Of a stretch of DNA of 64,000 nt, positions 26,793 to 36,032 are shown piece by piece. The notes beneath the pieces were generated by a model. The model saw only the letters and a program-made list of their open reading frames with translations, made no database searches and was not told the origin of the DNA. A program made the translations under genes and the position numbers. Each line of letters starts with the position of its first letter. Within the stretch, counting starts at the first letter, position 1. Origin of the DNA: Microbulbifer sp. MKSA007 (GTDB taxonomy: Bacteria; Pseudomonadota; Gammaproteobacteria; Pseudomonadales; Cellvibrionaceae); NCBI GenBank assembly GCA_032615215.1, contig CP128433.1, positions 4,510,501 to 4,574,500 on the forward strand, written 5' to 3'.

Positions 26793-29153
26793 GTGTCCCC
26801 CCAAAAAACTGGTTTCCAGCTTTCTTCTGTAGGATTCGTAAAAATATTCCTACTCATTATGACGCTTTCTGCACTGCTTGTTTTTAGCAGCAACTCTCTA
26901 GCACAATGTAACCCCGGCAATAGTGGCACCTCTGCCGCAGATGAAATCACCTGTGACGAAGACAATGACCCCGATGGTGCGGACATAGAAACTTATGCCG
27001 GCAACGATACCATCATTCTTAACGGTGGAACGGCGGAAAATGTACTTGCGGGAGAGGGAGATGACGAAATTACTATCACGGGAGGAATTGTTACCTTATT
27101 TGCCGACGGTGGCGCTGGCAACGATACGATAACTCTCGACGAGCGATCCAGTGATGTAGGGAATTATCTCGGGGGAGGAGGCATTCATGGAGGCGATGGA
27201 GATGACACCCTGATTCTACTCGATGGGCTGTCCTTTCACGTCTGGGGAGGAGAAGGAAACGATACCATCACCTTGGATGGAGGGTTCATTTTTAACTACC
27301 TGGATGGCGGAAACGGCGATGACTATATCTATTGGGATGAGGGCATCAGTAACGAAATTCGAGGCGGCTCCGGATCAGACACCCTACTGATAGATTCACA
27401 CTCTTTCGATGGAGATGTCATACTGGATGGTGGTGATGATCTCAGTGCAAATGATGGTGAAGTCGACAATTTAATATTTAAATTGGATTACTCCGTTGAT
27501 GGGACTCTTCTAAACAACTGGGAAAGAGTCGTTATCTGGGGTAGCTCCAAAATGACATTCACTGGGAGTTTAGCTGTCGGAGGAGGTCTCGATTCGGAAG
27601 GAAATTCCCTCGGCCTGGATATTCGCTGGGGTGGGCAGGCATTTTTTGATAGCGACAGTTATGTAATTTCAGGAGATGTATCCAATAGTGGAACCATTGA
27701 TCTATCCAACAATAGGTTCAACACTCTCACCATAGCCAAAGACGATAATGGAAATTATGGGCAATACCGCTCTAATAATGGGCGCCTATGGGTAGACGCC
27801 GTCCTTGAAGATGATTTTTCACAGAGCGATCAACTAATTGTGGAAGGAGACAGCTCTGGCACCACCATTATCTCTGTCTTTAACCGCTCAGGTAAAGGAA
27901 AGCGGACTGAGGGCAATGGTATTAAGGTGGTTTCCGTCAAAGGCGAATCAAATGCACAATTCACTCTGGCAGGGGACTTTGTCAGTAAAGATGATCAGCA
28001 GGCAGTGATAGGTGGAGCCTATGCTTACACATTGCACCAGAACGGCGCAGGAGGAAGTGATGATGGCAGCTGGTATTTGCGTTCAACTGTGGATAACTCT
28101 TCAATATTTCCTGAAGGCGGAATGATCCGCTGGCAACCTACTGCAGTACTCTACGAAGCCCTCCCGCAAATTCTCAGAACACTCAATATTCCCTCTTCAC
28201 TACGCAGCCGCCTGGGAAATCGCTATTGGGTAGGTACAAGCTATTTGGACTTGGCCAGTAGCGAGTATAGCGATGCCCAAGAGCAGGCAATTGATAATCG
28301 TGGACTTTGGATCAGGAACTCTGCCCGACATATTACCCTTGATCCCAATGAGTCCAGTACCCGTGCAAACTGGAAACAGACTTACTATCAAGTACAAGTG
28401 GGCTTTGATTTACCAATACAAGTCTCCGTGTTTGGAAGCCAACTTATTGGCAGCGCCGCTTTGCACTACGGCGATTCAAATAACGATGTGAGTTCATTTT
28501 TTGGTGATGGCTCAATCGATGCGAGTAACTACGGCGTCAGCGCATTTGTCACCTGGTATGGATTGGATGGCATTTTTATTGATAGTCAACTTAAGCTAAA
28601 TTGGTTTGACTTTGAAATGGATGCCAAATCACTGCGCGAACTCAATAATAGCGATGAAGCATTTGGTTACGCCTTGTCTATCGAGGGCGGCAAGAGTTTT
28701 AAACTGCATGATTACTATTCCTGGACACCCCATGCGCAATTGATTTACACCTCGGAGGAAGCCAATAACTTGCAGGATATCTATGCAGTACAAGCTACAG
28801 ATATCAATAACAATGGCTTCCTCTTACGCTTGGGAACCATCTTTGAAAAGCGCAAGAGCCAGCGTAAGAGCAGTCGCAATATGTATGGCTCAATTCCCCT
28901 GGAAAGGTTCTCTCTGTTCGCAACTCCGAGCCTTATTTACAATATCGACCAGAGGACTAATTTACTCGTATCGGAAACCCGACTCAGTCAAAAACCTGAT
29001 ACCTGGTACGGTGAATTGCGCCTGGGCGCGAGCTACGATGAGTGCGGTGATCACTGTTCTATCTATTCAGAAATTTATTACAGCAGCAGTTTGGAAAACC
29101 TGGGGAATAGTTTTTCCGGAGGCTTGGAATTAGGATTTCGTTATAAGTGGTAG
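26793..29153 (+). CDS. Autotransporter-type surface protein with Ca-binding-like repeats
   Basis: A GTG start follows AGGAATAACT. The 786-residue product has a signal peptide (IFLLIMTLSALLVFSSNSLAQ). From about residue 50 to 200 there are repeats of the form GGxGNDTI/GGDGDDTL (YAGNDTIIL, GEGDDEITI, GGAGNDTITL, GGEGNDTITL, GGNGDDYIY), which resemble RTX/hemolysin calcium-binding nonapeptides. The middle is beta-rich. The C-terminal ~280 residues are alternating strands ending GGLELGFRYKW, a typical autotransporter beta-barrel end. Calcium-folded repeats joined to an outer-membrane barrel suggest an adhesin or surface-displayed protein; the function is not shown. Confidence 0.75.
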   Translation: MSPQKTGFQLSSVGFVKIFLLIMTLSALLVFSSNSLAQCNPGNSGTSAADEITCDEDNDPDGADIETYAGNDTIILNGGTAENVLAGEGDDEITITGGIVTLFADGGAGNDTITLDERSSDVGNYLGGGGIHGGDGDDTLILLDGLSFHVWGGEGNDTITLDGGFIFNYLDGGNGDDYIYWDEGISNEIRGGSGSDTLLIDSHSFDGDVILDGGDDLSANDGEVDNLIFKLDYSVDGTLLNNWERVVIWGSSKMTFTGSLAVGGGLDSEGNSLGLDIRWGGQAFFDSDSYVISGDVSNSGTIDLSNNRFNTLTIAKDDNGNYGQYRSNNGRLWVDAVLEDDFSQSDQLIVEGDSSGTTIISVFNRSGKGKRTEGNGIKVVSVKGESNAQFTLAGDFVSKDDQQAVIGGAYAYTLHQNGAGGSDDGSWYLRSTVDNSSIFPEGGMIRWQPTAVLYEALPQILRTLNIPSSLRSRLGNRYWVGTSYLDLASSEYSDAQEQAIDNRGLWIRNSARHITLDPNESSTRANWKQTYYQVQVGFDLPIQVSVFGSQLIGSAALHYGDSNNDVSSFFGDGSIDASNYGVSAFVTWYGLDGIFIDSQLKLNWFDFEMDAKSLRELNNSDEAFGYALSIEGGKSFKLHDYYSWTPHAQLIYTSEEANNLQDIYAVQATDINNNGFLLRLGTIFEKRKSQRKSSRNMYGSIPLERFSLFATPSLIYNIDQRTNLLVSETRLSQKPDTWYGELRLGASYDECGDHCSIYSEIYYSSSLENLGNSFSGGLELGFRYKW

Positions 29154-29233
29154 CAGTTTGAGATTAAACTGAAAGCCAAATATCAACCTTAGAGTGCGAC
29201 AACTACATTACCTCTAGATAAAGCAGTGCCTAT

Positions 29234-30151
29234 TCACTCTAACAGTAACTGAGATAAATTATATTCGGAGAATACTCTGTGTATTTTCTTATCGTTACCA
29301 CACTTTCCCTTTAAATTTTGTTTCTTCAAGCCGCTAGCCTGACACCCAGGGATTGTTAAAAACCTATCCCTCCAGAAACGAACATCTGGCACTCTTGCAC
29401 AACGGACTCCTTGCCTCATACTCATGGCTTTAAGCCAGATATCATCCGCACTAGGACATAACTCCAAAAACTTATCTTTATTCAGAACATCGGGATGTAA
29501 AGAGCCGGGATAATATAAAACACCACCAACTCCAGTAGGAAAAACGCGATAAGAAGGTTTGATATTCATATTGCACTTCCAAGTTTCCCGCGTTGTCCTC
29601 CATTTATTGTAAGGCAATATATTGCCTTTTTTATCAACACCTATCCTGTGAGCTCGATGACAGAAAATATGTGACGGGAACTTTAAATATGACTGATACA
29701 GCATATCGATGGTATCCATCGGGTAGAGGATATCGTCATCCACCGTGACTATCAGGCTATCAGGAAATTTTTGAAGCGCGTAATAATACTTTGTGTAAGG
29801 TCCTAAATCTTCATCAACAAATTCAACTCTCAACCCACGATCCACCTGCCTCATTAAAATATTGGGCAACATATAATCTGGAAATTCTTTGGTCGACAGC
29901 CAAAGTACAATTAAATCCGCTTTTAGCGACTGCTGAAATAAACTCTCGATACACAAATGGATATCATGGATTCGCTTTCCATAGCTAGTCAGAGAAACAA
30001 CAATACTGTGTTTAGCCGCATTACCTACCCCAGAATCATTACCACTGAGGGCCGACTGCTCCAATATTCTCTTCCAGACCAGAGCATCTAATTTTAGGTT
30101 GTTGTTGATTGTATTTTTCTTGCTGCGCTTCGCCGTAAAACCCTTGAACAT
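29234..30151 (-). CDS. GT-A fold glycosyltransferase-like protein
   Basis: A 305-residue protein without signal peptide. It has VVSLTSYGKRIHDIHLCIESL at the start of the fold and the donor/metal motif VTVDDDILYP (DDD), then a C-terminal part with CPSADDIWLKAMSMRQ. This layout matches bacterial glycosyltransferase-A proteins that add sugars to surface polysaccharide. Donor and acceptor are unknown. It stands alone on the minus strand, next to the plus-strand autotransporter gene. Confidence 0.72.
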   Translation of the reverse strand: MFKGFTAKRSKKNTINNNLKLDALVWKRILEQSALSGNDSGVGNAAKHSIVVSLTSYGKRIHDIHLCIESLFQQSLKADLIVLWLSTKEFPDYMLPNILMRQVDRGLRVEFVDEDLGPYTKYYYALQKFPDSLIVTVDDDILYPMDTIDMLYQSYLKFPSHIFCHRAHRIGVDKKGNILPYNKWRTTRETWKCNMNIKPSYRVFPTGVGGVLYYPGSLHPDVLNKDKFLELCPSADDIWLKAMSMRQGVRCARVPDVRFWRDRFLTIPGCQASGLKKQNLKGKCGNDKKIHRVFSEYNLSQLLLE

Positions 30152-30362
30152 ATTGACTTTACAATCTGGGGTTGAGACAACTCAATGCCTGGTTTTAGAC
30201 ATATACCTAAAAAGGACATTCAGTAATCCGTGGCCGCACATTAGAATTATTGAAATTCATAGTGCAGTAACAGAAATTGGTATAGGCGAGCTCAATTTTC
30301 CAAGATCGACCACACCCTCAATAGTAAAGGTATGGTCTAGTTTTCGGTAAATGCAACATTTA

Positions 30363-31265
30363 CTACCCTACTTCACCTGCTCCTTCCGTCTCAGAGGCCA
30401 GTTTTTTCGTTGCACCACGGCGACCATATAACGCCAAAAGAACGCCAGATGGGAACATCAATACACCGTAAACTGCTGAGGGCACGGACATCTCGCTCGA
30501 GTGTAAGAGCGTGAGGGTTACCATCATTCCGATGGTACTGTTCTTAATACCGAGTTCCGTTGCAACCGCAACCCCTTCCCGCTTTGGCAGGCCAGCAACC
30601 CGGCTGATAAGAAGTCCCAATAGCACACCACAGAGATTCAATAGAATGACCGAGGGTCCAGCTTGAACCATCAAGTCTGCAAGGCGATCGCGAATTCCCC
30701 AGATAAGGCCTGCTACCAGTGCAAGCAATACAACCCCGCCAAAAATACTGACTATTCCCTCTGCGCGGCGAGCCAGGTGCGGTCTCCAGGCACGAAATAG
30801 CATCCCTATCACAACAGGCAAGAGGACAATACTGGATAACATCACCACTGTACTGGCGAATGGCAGAGTTATAGTCTGGTCAGCGCCGAAATAAGTTCGA
30901 AGCGCATAATTTGCGAAAAGCGGTAAACTGGCAATAGTAATCAGGCTGGCAGAAACTGTTAATACAATAGAAAGCGCCACGTTGCCGCGAGCCATCAAGG
31001 TAAACAGGTTCGATGTTGTGCCTCCCGGACAGGCGGCAATAATGACTAGGCCAACAGCAATGGCCGGTGGTAGATTTAATCCCCAGCAGAGGCCAATTGC
31101 TATAGCTGGCATCAGGAGAATTTGGGTAAAAGTTCCGATAATAAGGCCAATGGGCTTTACCGTTACCTGATGGAAATCCCTGGCAGTTAGGGTCATCCCT
31201 ATTCCCACCATGATGATAAACAGCGAGATAGGCAAGCCGATCGAAATAAGGGGACCTGATTCCAT
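30363..31265 (-). CDS. Bile acid:sodium symporter (BASS) family transporter
   Basis: 300 residues with about ten helices. The segments IAACPGGTTSNLFTLMARGNVALSI and EGVAVATELGIKNSTIGMMVTLTLL are the two crossover motifs of the BASS family, which couples Na+ to uptake of organic anions. In bacteria substrates range from pantoate to bile-acid-like molecules; the substrate here is unknown. It is monocistronic by orientation. Confidence 0.9.
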   Translation of the reverse strand: MESGPLISIGLPISLFIIMVGIGMTLTARDFHQVTVKPIGLIIGTFTQILLMPAIAIGLCWGLNLPPAIAVGLVIIAACPGGTTSNLFTLMARGNVALSIVLTVSASLITIASLPLFANYALRTYFGADQTITLPFASTVVMLSSIVLLPVVIGMLFRAWRPHLARRAEGIVSIFGGVVLLALVAGLIWGIRDRLADLMVQAGPSVILLNLCGVLLGLLISRVAGLPKREGVAVATELGIKNSTIGMMVTLTLLHSSEMSVPSAVYGVLMFPSGVLLALYGRRGATKKLASETEGAGEVG

Positions 31266-31528
31266 GATTTTCTCCAGTATCAGTCACTGTAAGAAAAATA
31301 CCCGACCAAAATCAACTCCCAGAATAAAGCTGGCACTGGAGATGGATAACGAAATCAAGGCAGAAACTCCACTGCCAGGCGACTTATTTCGACATCGGTA
31401 ATTCGCTGATTTTTTTGGTGCTCGGATCGATTCTTATAAGTGTAATTATTATTTTTAGTTCAGATGGTAAAGCAATCATAGATGACTTCACCAATCTGTC
31501 TTGTATTTTAGCAATATACAGAAGTTTA

Positions 31529-32482
31529 ATGACTCAGGAAACGATACAGAAGGCCATGATTTCCTCCCTGAAAAGCGGACAGGTAGATAATTGGGACAAC
31601 TTAATGTGGTCCGTGGGAAGTTCGGATATTCCCACTAGCGAGGACTCCGTTACAGCTTTTAGTGCAGCTAACCAACTCCCCTGGCTTCTACCCACGCGAC
31701 GAAAGTCCCTATTGGAATACTTCTCCTGCCCGAAAGTAAAAAATGCACTTTCCCCTGAACTGGATAATTACCTGCACGAACTCAACCTCAACAAACCCAA
31801 CAACCGCTTGGGCACTTACTTTGAAAGGCTCTGGTCATTTGCCTTTGACAAACATCCCGACTACCAGCTGCTCTACCAAAACCTCCCTCTAAGGTCCGGG
31901 GGCAAGACACTGGGGGAACTCGACTTCGTCGTGCAACACCTGCCCAGCAACCAGTGTGAACACTGGGAAATTGCCGTAAAAATTTATCTCCAGGTTACCG
32001 ATATCCATTGGGTGGGGCCTGGAATCAAGGACCGACTGGATATCAAACTGGCAAGAATGGCAGATCATCAACTGCCACTGATTGAAATGCCGGCAGTTCA
32101 ATCAATGCTGAAAGAGCACGGCCTAGAGATAGATCGCCAGTGGGCGCTAATGCCCGGGAGACTATTCAAACCGCTGGATACACTTCACCGGCCCTCCAGT
32201 CATGATCTTTGGTGGGTATCGTTATCTGAGTTTCGGTCATTCTCCTTGAGCCAGGCAAACCGCAGTGCTCTCGAGTGGCTGGCACTCCCCAAGCAAGCCT
32301 GGCTGGCGCCTCAGAGCAGCACCACCGGCATGACTGCCGATCAATTGCTAGAGGCACTGCTGCCCGAAAGTTTTACCCACCCCCTGTGCATCGCCGCCGT
32401 CGATAAAAATGGCGAAGCCTGCAGAGGCTTTATCGTGCCCGACAACTGGTACCAAAGAGCCAAAAGTAGCTTAAGCATATAA
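31529..32482 (+). CDS. DUF1853 family protein
   Basis: ATG 31529 was chosen over the upstream in-frame start at 31415 because the extra 38 residues are AT-rich and not conserved-looking. The 317-residue product has NNRLGTYFERLWSFAF, LRSGGKTLGELDFVV and EHWEIAVKIYLQV, sequences I associate with DUF1853, a family with a PD-(D/E)XK-nuclease-like pattern (E...D...E-x-K). Function not established. No signal peptide. Confidence 0.8.
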   Translation: MTQETIQKAMISSLKSGQVDNWDNLMWSVGSSDIPTSEDSVTAFSAANQLPWLLPTRRKSLLEYFSCPKVKNALSPELDNYLHELNLNKPNNRLGTYFERLWSFAFDKHPDYQLLYQNLPLRSGGKTLGELDFVVQHLPSNQCEHWEIAVKIYLQVTDIHWVGPGIKDRLDIKLARMADHQLPLIEMPAVQSMLKEHGLEIDRQWALMPGRLFKPLDTLHRPSSHDLWWVSLSEFRSFSLSQANRSALEWLALPKQAWLAPQSSTTGMTADQLLEALLPESFTHPLCIAAVDKNGEACRGFIVPDNWYQRAKSSLSI

Positions 32483-32607
32483 CCAGCCTCTCTCCAGATC
32501 AGAATCAGGGAGCCTTTCGCTGGCCTCACATTATTTTCTAAATTGGTGATTGACATAGATCAATTTACATTTACAATTTTCAGAAATTTCTGAAACTTAA
32601 GAAGTAA

Positions 32608-33165
32608 ATGAAACTATCGAGTCAAGCCCAGGCATTCGTACTGCACTTTGGTGAAATGGGTAGCCGCTGGGGATTCAATCGCACGGTCGGGCAAATGTTT
32701 GCCCTACTCACCATTCATCCCACGCCACTCAATGCCGAGCAATTGGCCCAGGCCCTGAAGATCAGTCGTGGCAATGTCAGTATGGGGCTCAAAGAGCTAC
32801 AGGCCTGGCGCTTGGTTGAGCTGCATCATCAACCGGGCGATCGCAAAGATTATTTCACTGCAGCTGGGTCAATCTGGGACCTCGCTCGCACTGTCTTCGA
32901 GGAGCGCCGCAAGCGAGAGCTCGACCCTACATTAAGTCTGCTTCGCCAGCTGCTGCTCAATGAACCCCAAGATGAGCTGGATGCCCAGGCACAGGAAAAA
33001 ATCCAGGAAGTTTACAGCTTGCTGGAGCTGCTCGAAGAATTTGCCAACACACTCAGCAAGCTAGAACACCAGGACCTGCTTAAATTGATGAAGCTAGGCT
33101 CCGGTATCGTCAAGCTACTGGAACTCAAAAGTAAGATGACAGGTGGACAGAACACCTCAAACTAG
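32608..33165 (+). CDS. GbsR/MarR family transcriptional regulator
   Basis: 185 residues. A winged-helix domain spans residues 15-95 (FALLTIHPTPLNAEQLAQAL, ISRGNVSMGLKELQAWRLV, HHQPGDRKDYFTA), followed by a long helical C-terminus (LLELLEEFANTLSKLEHQD). The extended helices are typical of the GbsR branch rather than plain MarR. It sits immediately upstream of cydAB in the same orientation and may control the oxidase, but no operator was identified. Confidence 0.85.
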   Translation: MKLSSQAQAFVLHFGEMGSRWGFNRTVGQMFALLTIHPTPLNAEQLAQALKISRGNVSMGLKELQAWRLVELHHQPGDRKDYFTAAGSIWDLARTVFEERRKRELDPTLSLLRQLLLNEPQDELDAQAQEKIQEVYSLLELLEEFANTLSKLEHQDLLKLMKLGSGIVKLLELKSKMTGGQNTSN

Positions 33166-33288
33166 CGAAAAAAACGCTAGTACGAGGAATATACCGCTGC
33201 ACTCAAAGCGAAATAACACCTTCATCTGAAGCACTTATTCCGGGGAGAAACCCATAGGGCCAAATCCATGGCTAAAAGCCCCGGCATA

Positions 33289-33445
33289 TTTTTAATCCGG
33301 CAGCCCATAGTGTTGGATTAAAAACGGCACAAGGCCGTGCCGCTGCCGATCCAAAGTCGGCTCCTGCAGGATTGTATACGCGGGAACACACACCTGCCTC
33401 TATATTTTCTTGCAGTGCCGATTAGCACAGGAGGTGCTAATCGGC
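33289..33445 (+). promoter_or_regulatory. Multi-hairpin leader upstream of cydA
   Basis: Successive inverted repeats lie here. TTTTTAATCC/GGATTAAAAA (33289-33324) is a 10-bp stem. CGGCAC/GTGCCG spans 33325-33342. GCCGA/TCGGC spans about 33345-33361. GCCGATTAGCAC/GTGCTAATCGGC (33417-33445) is a 12-bp perfect stem, and its AGGAGG begins in the five-base loop. Together they occupy most of the gbsR-cydA gap. They could be an RNA leader, a terminator/attenuator or repeated elements. Confidence 0.5.
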
Positions 33446-33482
33446 TCACTGGTTCAAAGATCTCAGACCAGCAGAGGCTCTC

Positions 33483-34871
33483 ATGCTAGATACCCTGATC
33501 CTTTCCAGGATACAGTTTGCCGCAAATATCAGCTTTCATATTCTATTTCCAACAATCACCATCGCACTCGCGTGGATCGTTTTCTTTTTTAAATTACGCT
33601 ACGACCAAACTAATAATCCGGTCTGGATGCGCGCATATCGTTTTTGGGTAAAAGTCTTTGCCCTGACATTTGCTCTCGGCGTAGTGAGTGGCATCACCAT
33701 GTCATTCCAGTTCGGAACAAACTGGCCCGGCTTTATGGCCCAGGTCGGCAATATCGCCGGCCCGCTTCTCGGATACGAAGTACTTACTGCATTCTTTCTC
33801 GAAGCAACCTTTCTCGGCATTATGTTGTTTGGCATTAATAAGGTGCCAAGCAAAATACATACTTTATCTGCCTTTATTGTGGCAACAGGAACCACTCTAT
33901 CCGCTTTTTGGATTATTGCTCTCAACTCCTGGATGCAAACACCTGCCGGATTCGATCTACGGGATGGGGTCGCCTACCCGGCAAGCTGGATGGAAATTAT
34001 CTTTAACGCCTCTTTCCCCTACCGACTTACACATATGCTGCTGGCTTCGGGTTTGACGGCATCTTTCTTTGTTGCGGGGATTTCCGCTTATCGGATTCTT
34101 AAAGGAGACCCCAAACGCGCGCCCCGACTCGCCCTTAAAACAGGACTGATTCTCGCTGCCATCTTTATTCCGATTCAAATCTATGTGGGTGACTTACACG
34201 GACTCAACACTTTTGAGCACCAACCGCAAAAAGTCGCCGCAATGGAGGGAGTCTGGGAAACAGAGCGCGGTGCGCCCCTGCTGTTATTTGCGATACCCGA
34301 CGGAGAAGAAAAAACCAACCATTTGGCGATCGGCATTCCCAAGATGGCCAGCCTTATCCTTACCCATGAGTGGGATGGTGAGATCAAGGGAATAAATGAA
34401 TTCCCCGATAATCACCCACCGGTAGCCCCCGTATTTTTCGCCTTCCGCATTATGGTCGGCATAGGAATATTGATGCTGCTAACCGCTTGGGGAGGGGTCT
34501 ACCTATTGCGCAAAGGTGAGCTGCCTCGCTGGATGCTTAAAACCCTGGTCGCGATGACATTCTCCGGCTGGATAGCCACCTTGGCCGGTTGGTATGTCAC
34601 AGAAATTGGACGCCAACCCTGGCTCGTTACAGGAGTACTGAAAACCGCCGATGCTGTTACTCCAGTACCACCTTCCCATGTCGGTTTTTCCCTAACCCTT
34701 TATCTGGTTGTCTATGTGATATTGCTCTATGCGTACACAAGAACCCTGAAAGTGATGGCCCTGAAGTCTGTAAAAGTCGAGGAGTTTGAAACTCAGGAAC
34801 TATTCGCCGGAACTAGCTTAACCAACCGCCCAAAAGATACTGAGAAAAATGACAAGGGGGAAGGCAAATGA
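33483..34871 (+). CDS. cydA: Cytochrome bd-type ubiquinol oxidase subunit I (short-Q-loop, CIO-like)
   Basis: 462 residues. His19 (AANISFHILFPTI) is the usual heme ligand, and later come LTHMLLASG and FRIMVGIGILMLL with the conserved His and Met. The quinol-binding GRQPW motif is present (EIGRQPWLVTG). The Q-loop is short and the length is well below E. coli CydA (about 520), the pattern of cyanide-insensitive CIO/CioA oxidases. It reduces O2 to water in the inner membrane without pumping protons. The stop overlaps the cydB start (ATGA). Confidence 0.94.
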   Translation: MLDTLILSRIQFAANISFHILFPTITIALAWIVFFFKLRYDQTNNPVWMRAYRFWVKVFALTFALGVVSGITMSFQFGTNWPGFMAQVGNIAGPLLGYEVLTAFFLEATFLGIMLFGINKVPSKIHTLSAFIVATGTTLSAFWIIALNSWMQTPAGFDLRDGVAYPASWMEIIFNASFPYRLTHMLLASGLTASFFVAGISAYRILKGDPKRAPRLALKTGLILAAIFIPIQIYVGDLHGLNTFEHQPQKVAAMEGVWETERGAPLLLFAIPDGEEKTNHLAIGIPKMASLILTHEWDGEIKGINEFPDNHPPVAPVFFAFRIMVGIGILMLLTAWGGVYLLRKGELPRWMLKTLVAMTFSGWIATLAGWYVTEIGRQPWLVTGVLKTADAVTPVPPSHVGFSLTLYLVVYVILLYAYTRTLKVMALKSVKVEEFETQELFAGTSLTNRPKDTEKNDKGEGK

Positions 34872-35887
34872 CCGGTAGCGCTTCTGCAGCGGCCTATTGG
34901 CTGCCTGTCGCCTTTGTCGCCCTTATGGGCCTGGCGGTAATAGTCTACGCAATTCTGGATGGCTACGATCTTGGCGTGGGCATTTTGCTCCCCATGGGAG
35001 AAGAGGAGGAATCCCAGCGGGATACCATGATCGCATCCATTGGCCCCTTTTGGGATGCCAACGAAACTTGGCTGGTGCTGGCAATCGGTTTGCTCCTGAT
35101 TGCATTCCCAATCGCACACAACCTGGTGTTAATGCATCTATATATACCAGCTGCGATTATGCTGGTCGGGCTAATCATGCGAGGAGTGGCATTCGACTTT
35201 CGTGCCAAGGCTGCCATCGACAAAAAGCTAACCTGGGATCGAACCTTTAAAGCGGGGTCTATTATTACCAGCCTAGCGCAGGGGTACATGCTGGGGCAGT
35301 ACGTGATTGGCTTTAAGCCCGACTGGTCTGCACAGCTTTTTTCAGCGCTCAGCGCTCTGGGAGTTACCGCCGCATACGCCTATATTGGCGGCGCCTGGCT
35401 GGTTCTTAAAACCGAGTCGGAGCTGCAAAAACGAGCGACCACATGGACCCGTTACGCAGGGCGGGCCACCCTGCTTGGGGTGGTTGCAGTATCGGCCATC
35501 AATCCACTGGTAAACCCAACCGTATTTGACCGATGGTTTACCTACCCTCTGGTTATGTTTGTACTACTCGTCCCCACCCTGTGCTTTATCGCCTTTGTCT
35601 CCAATGATGTTCTGCTGGCGAGAATGCCTAAGCCTGCGGACAGACATAAAGCGGTTCCTTTTTTTACCGTCGTTGTTATTTTTCTGATGTGCTTTGTCGG
35701 CCTGGCCTTCAGCTTTTTCCCTGATATTGTTCCCGGCCAACTAAATATTTGGCAGGCAGCCAGTGCCACCGCCTCATTAAAATTTATTCTTGTGGGTGCG
35801 GTAATAGTAGTTCCCGTCATCCTCGCCTATACCGTTTTCTCTTATTACGTCTTCCGAGGAAAGGCGACAGAGCTACATTATCACTAG
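34868..35887 (+). CDS. cydB: Cytochrome bd-type ubiquinol oxidase subunit II
   Basis: 339 residues, starting at ATG 34868 inside the cydA stop. It has AILDGYDLGVGILLPMGEEEE near the N-terminus and FWDANETWLVLAIGLLLIAFP, both diagnostic for CydB, plus about eight helices. No CydX-like small gene follows. A hairpin after the gene (35898-35929) may end the operon. Confidence 0.95.
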   Translation: MTGSASAAAYWLPVAFVALMGLAVIVYAILDGYDLGVGILLPMGEEEESQRDTMIASIGPFWDANETWLVLAIGLLLIAFPIAHNLVLMHLYIPAAIMLVGLIMRGVAFDFRAKAAIDKKLTWDRTFKAGSIITSLAQGYMLGQYVIGFKPDWSAQLFSALSALGVTAAYAYIGGAWLVLKTESELQKRATTWTRYAGRATLLGVVAVSAINPLVNPTVFDRWFTYPLVMFVLLVPTLCFIAFVSNDVLLARMPKPADRHKAVPFFTVVVIFLMCFVGLAFSFFPDIVPGQLNIWQAASATASLKFILVGAVIVVPVILAYTVFSYYVFRGKATELHYH

Positions 35888-35897
35888 CTGCATTTCC

Positions 35898-35929
35898 ATT
35901 CGGCTGGCAGAAATACCCGCTAGCCGAAT
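35898..35929 (+). terminator. Hairpin after cydB
   Basis: ATTCGGCT pairs with AGCCGAAT (8-bp stem, 16-nt loop) 11 bases after the stop, followed by TTAATTAATTA. Plausible intrinsic terminator with a weak T-tract. Confidence 0.45.
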
Positions 35930-36032
35930 TTAATTAATTAATGTGGAACTACCCCACAAATCAAACAAGTTCTTCTTGCTCGCCTGAATTTGGTACGATT
36001 ATAATAATCAATTCCAAAAGACAATTTTTTAC

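Noticed and set aside
27000..27420. GGxGNDTI repeats as a CRISPR or DNA repeat array
   Set aside because: The similarity is at the protein level with varied codons and no conserved DNA repeat or spacer structure.
33410..33592. 60-residue frame overlapping the cydA start
   Set aside because: It lies in another frame of the hairpin leader and cydA, and its composition is that of an out-of-frame shadow.
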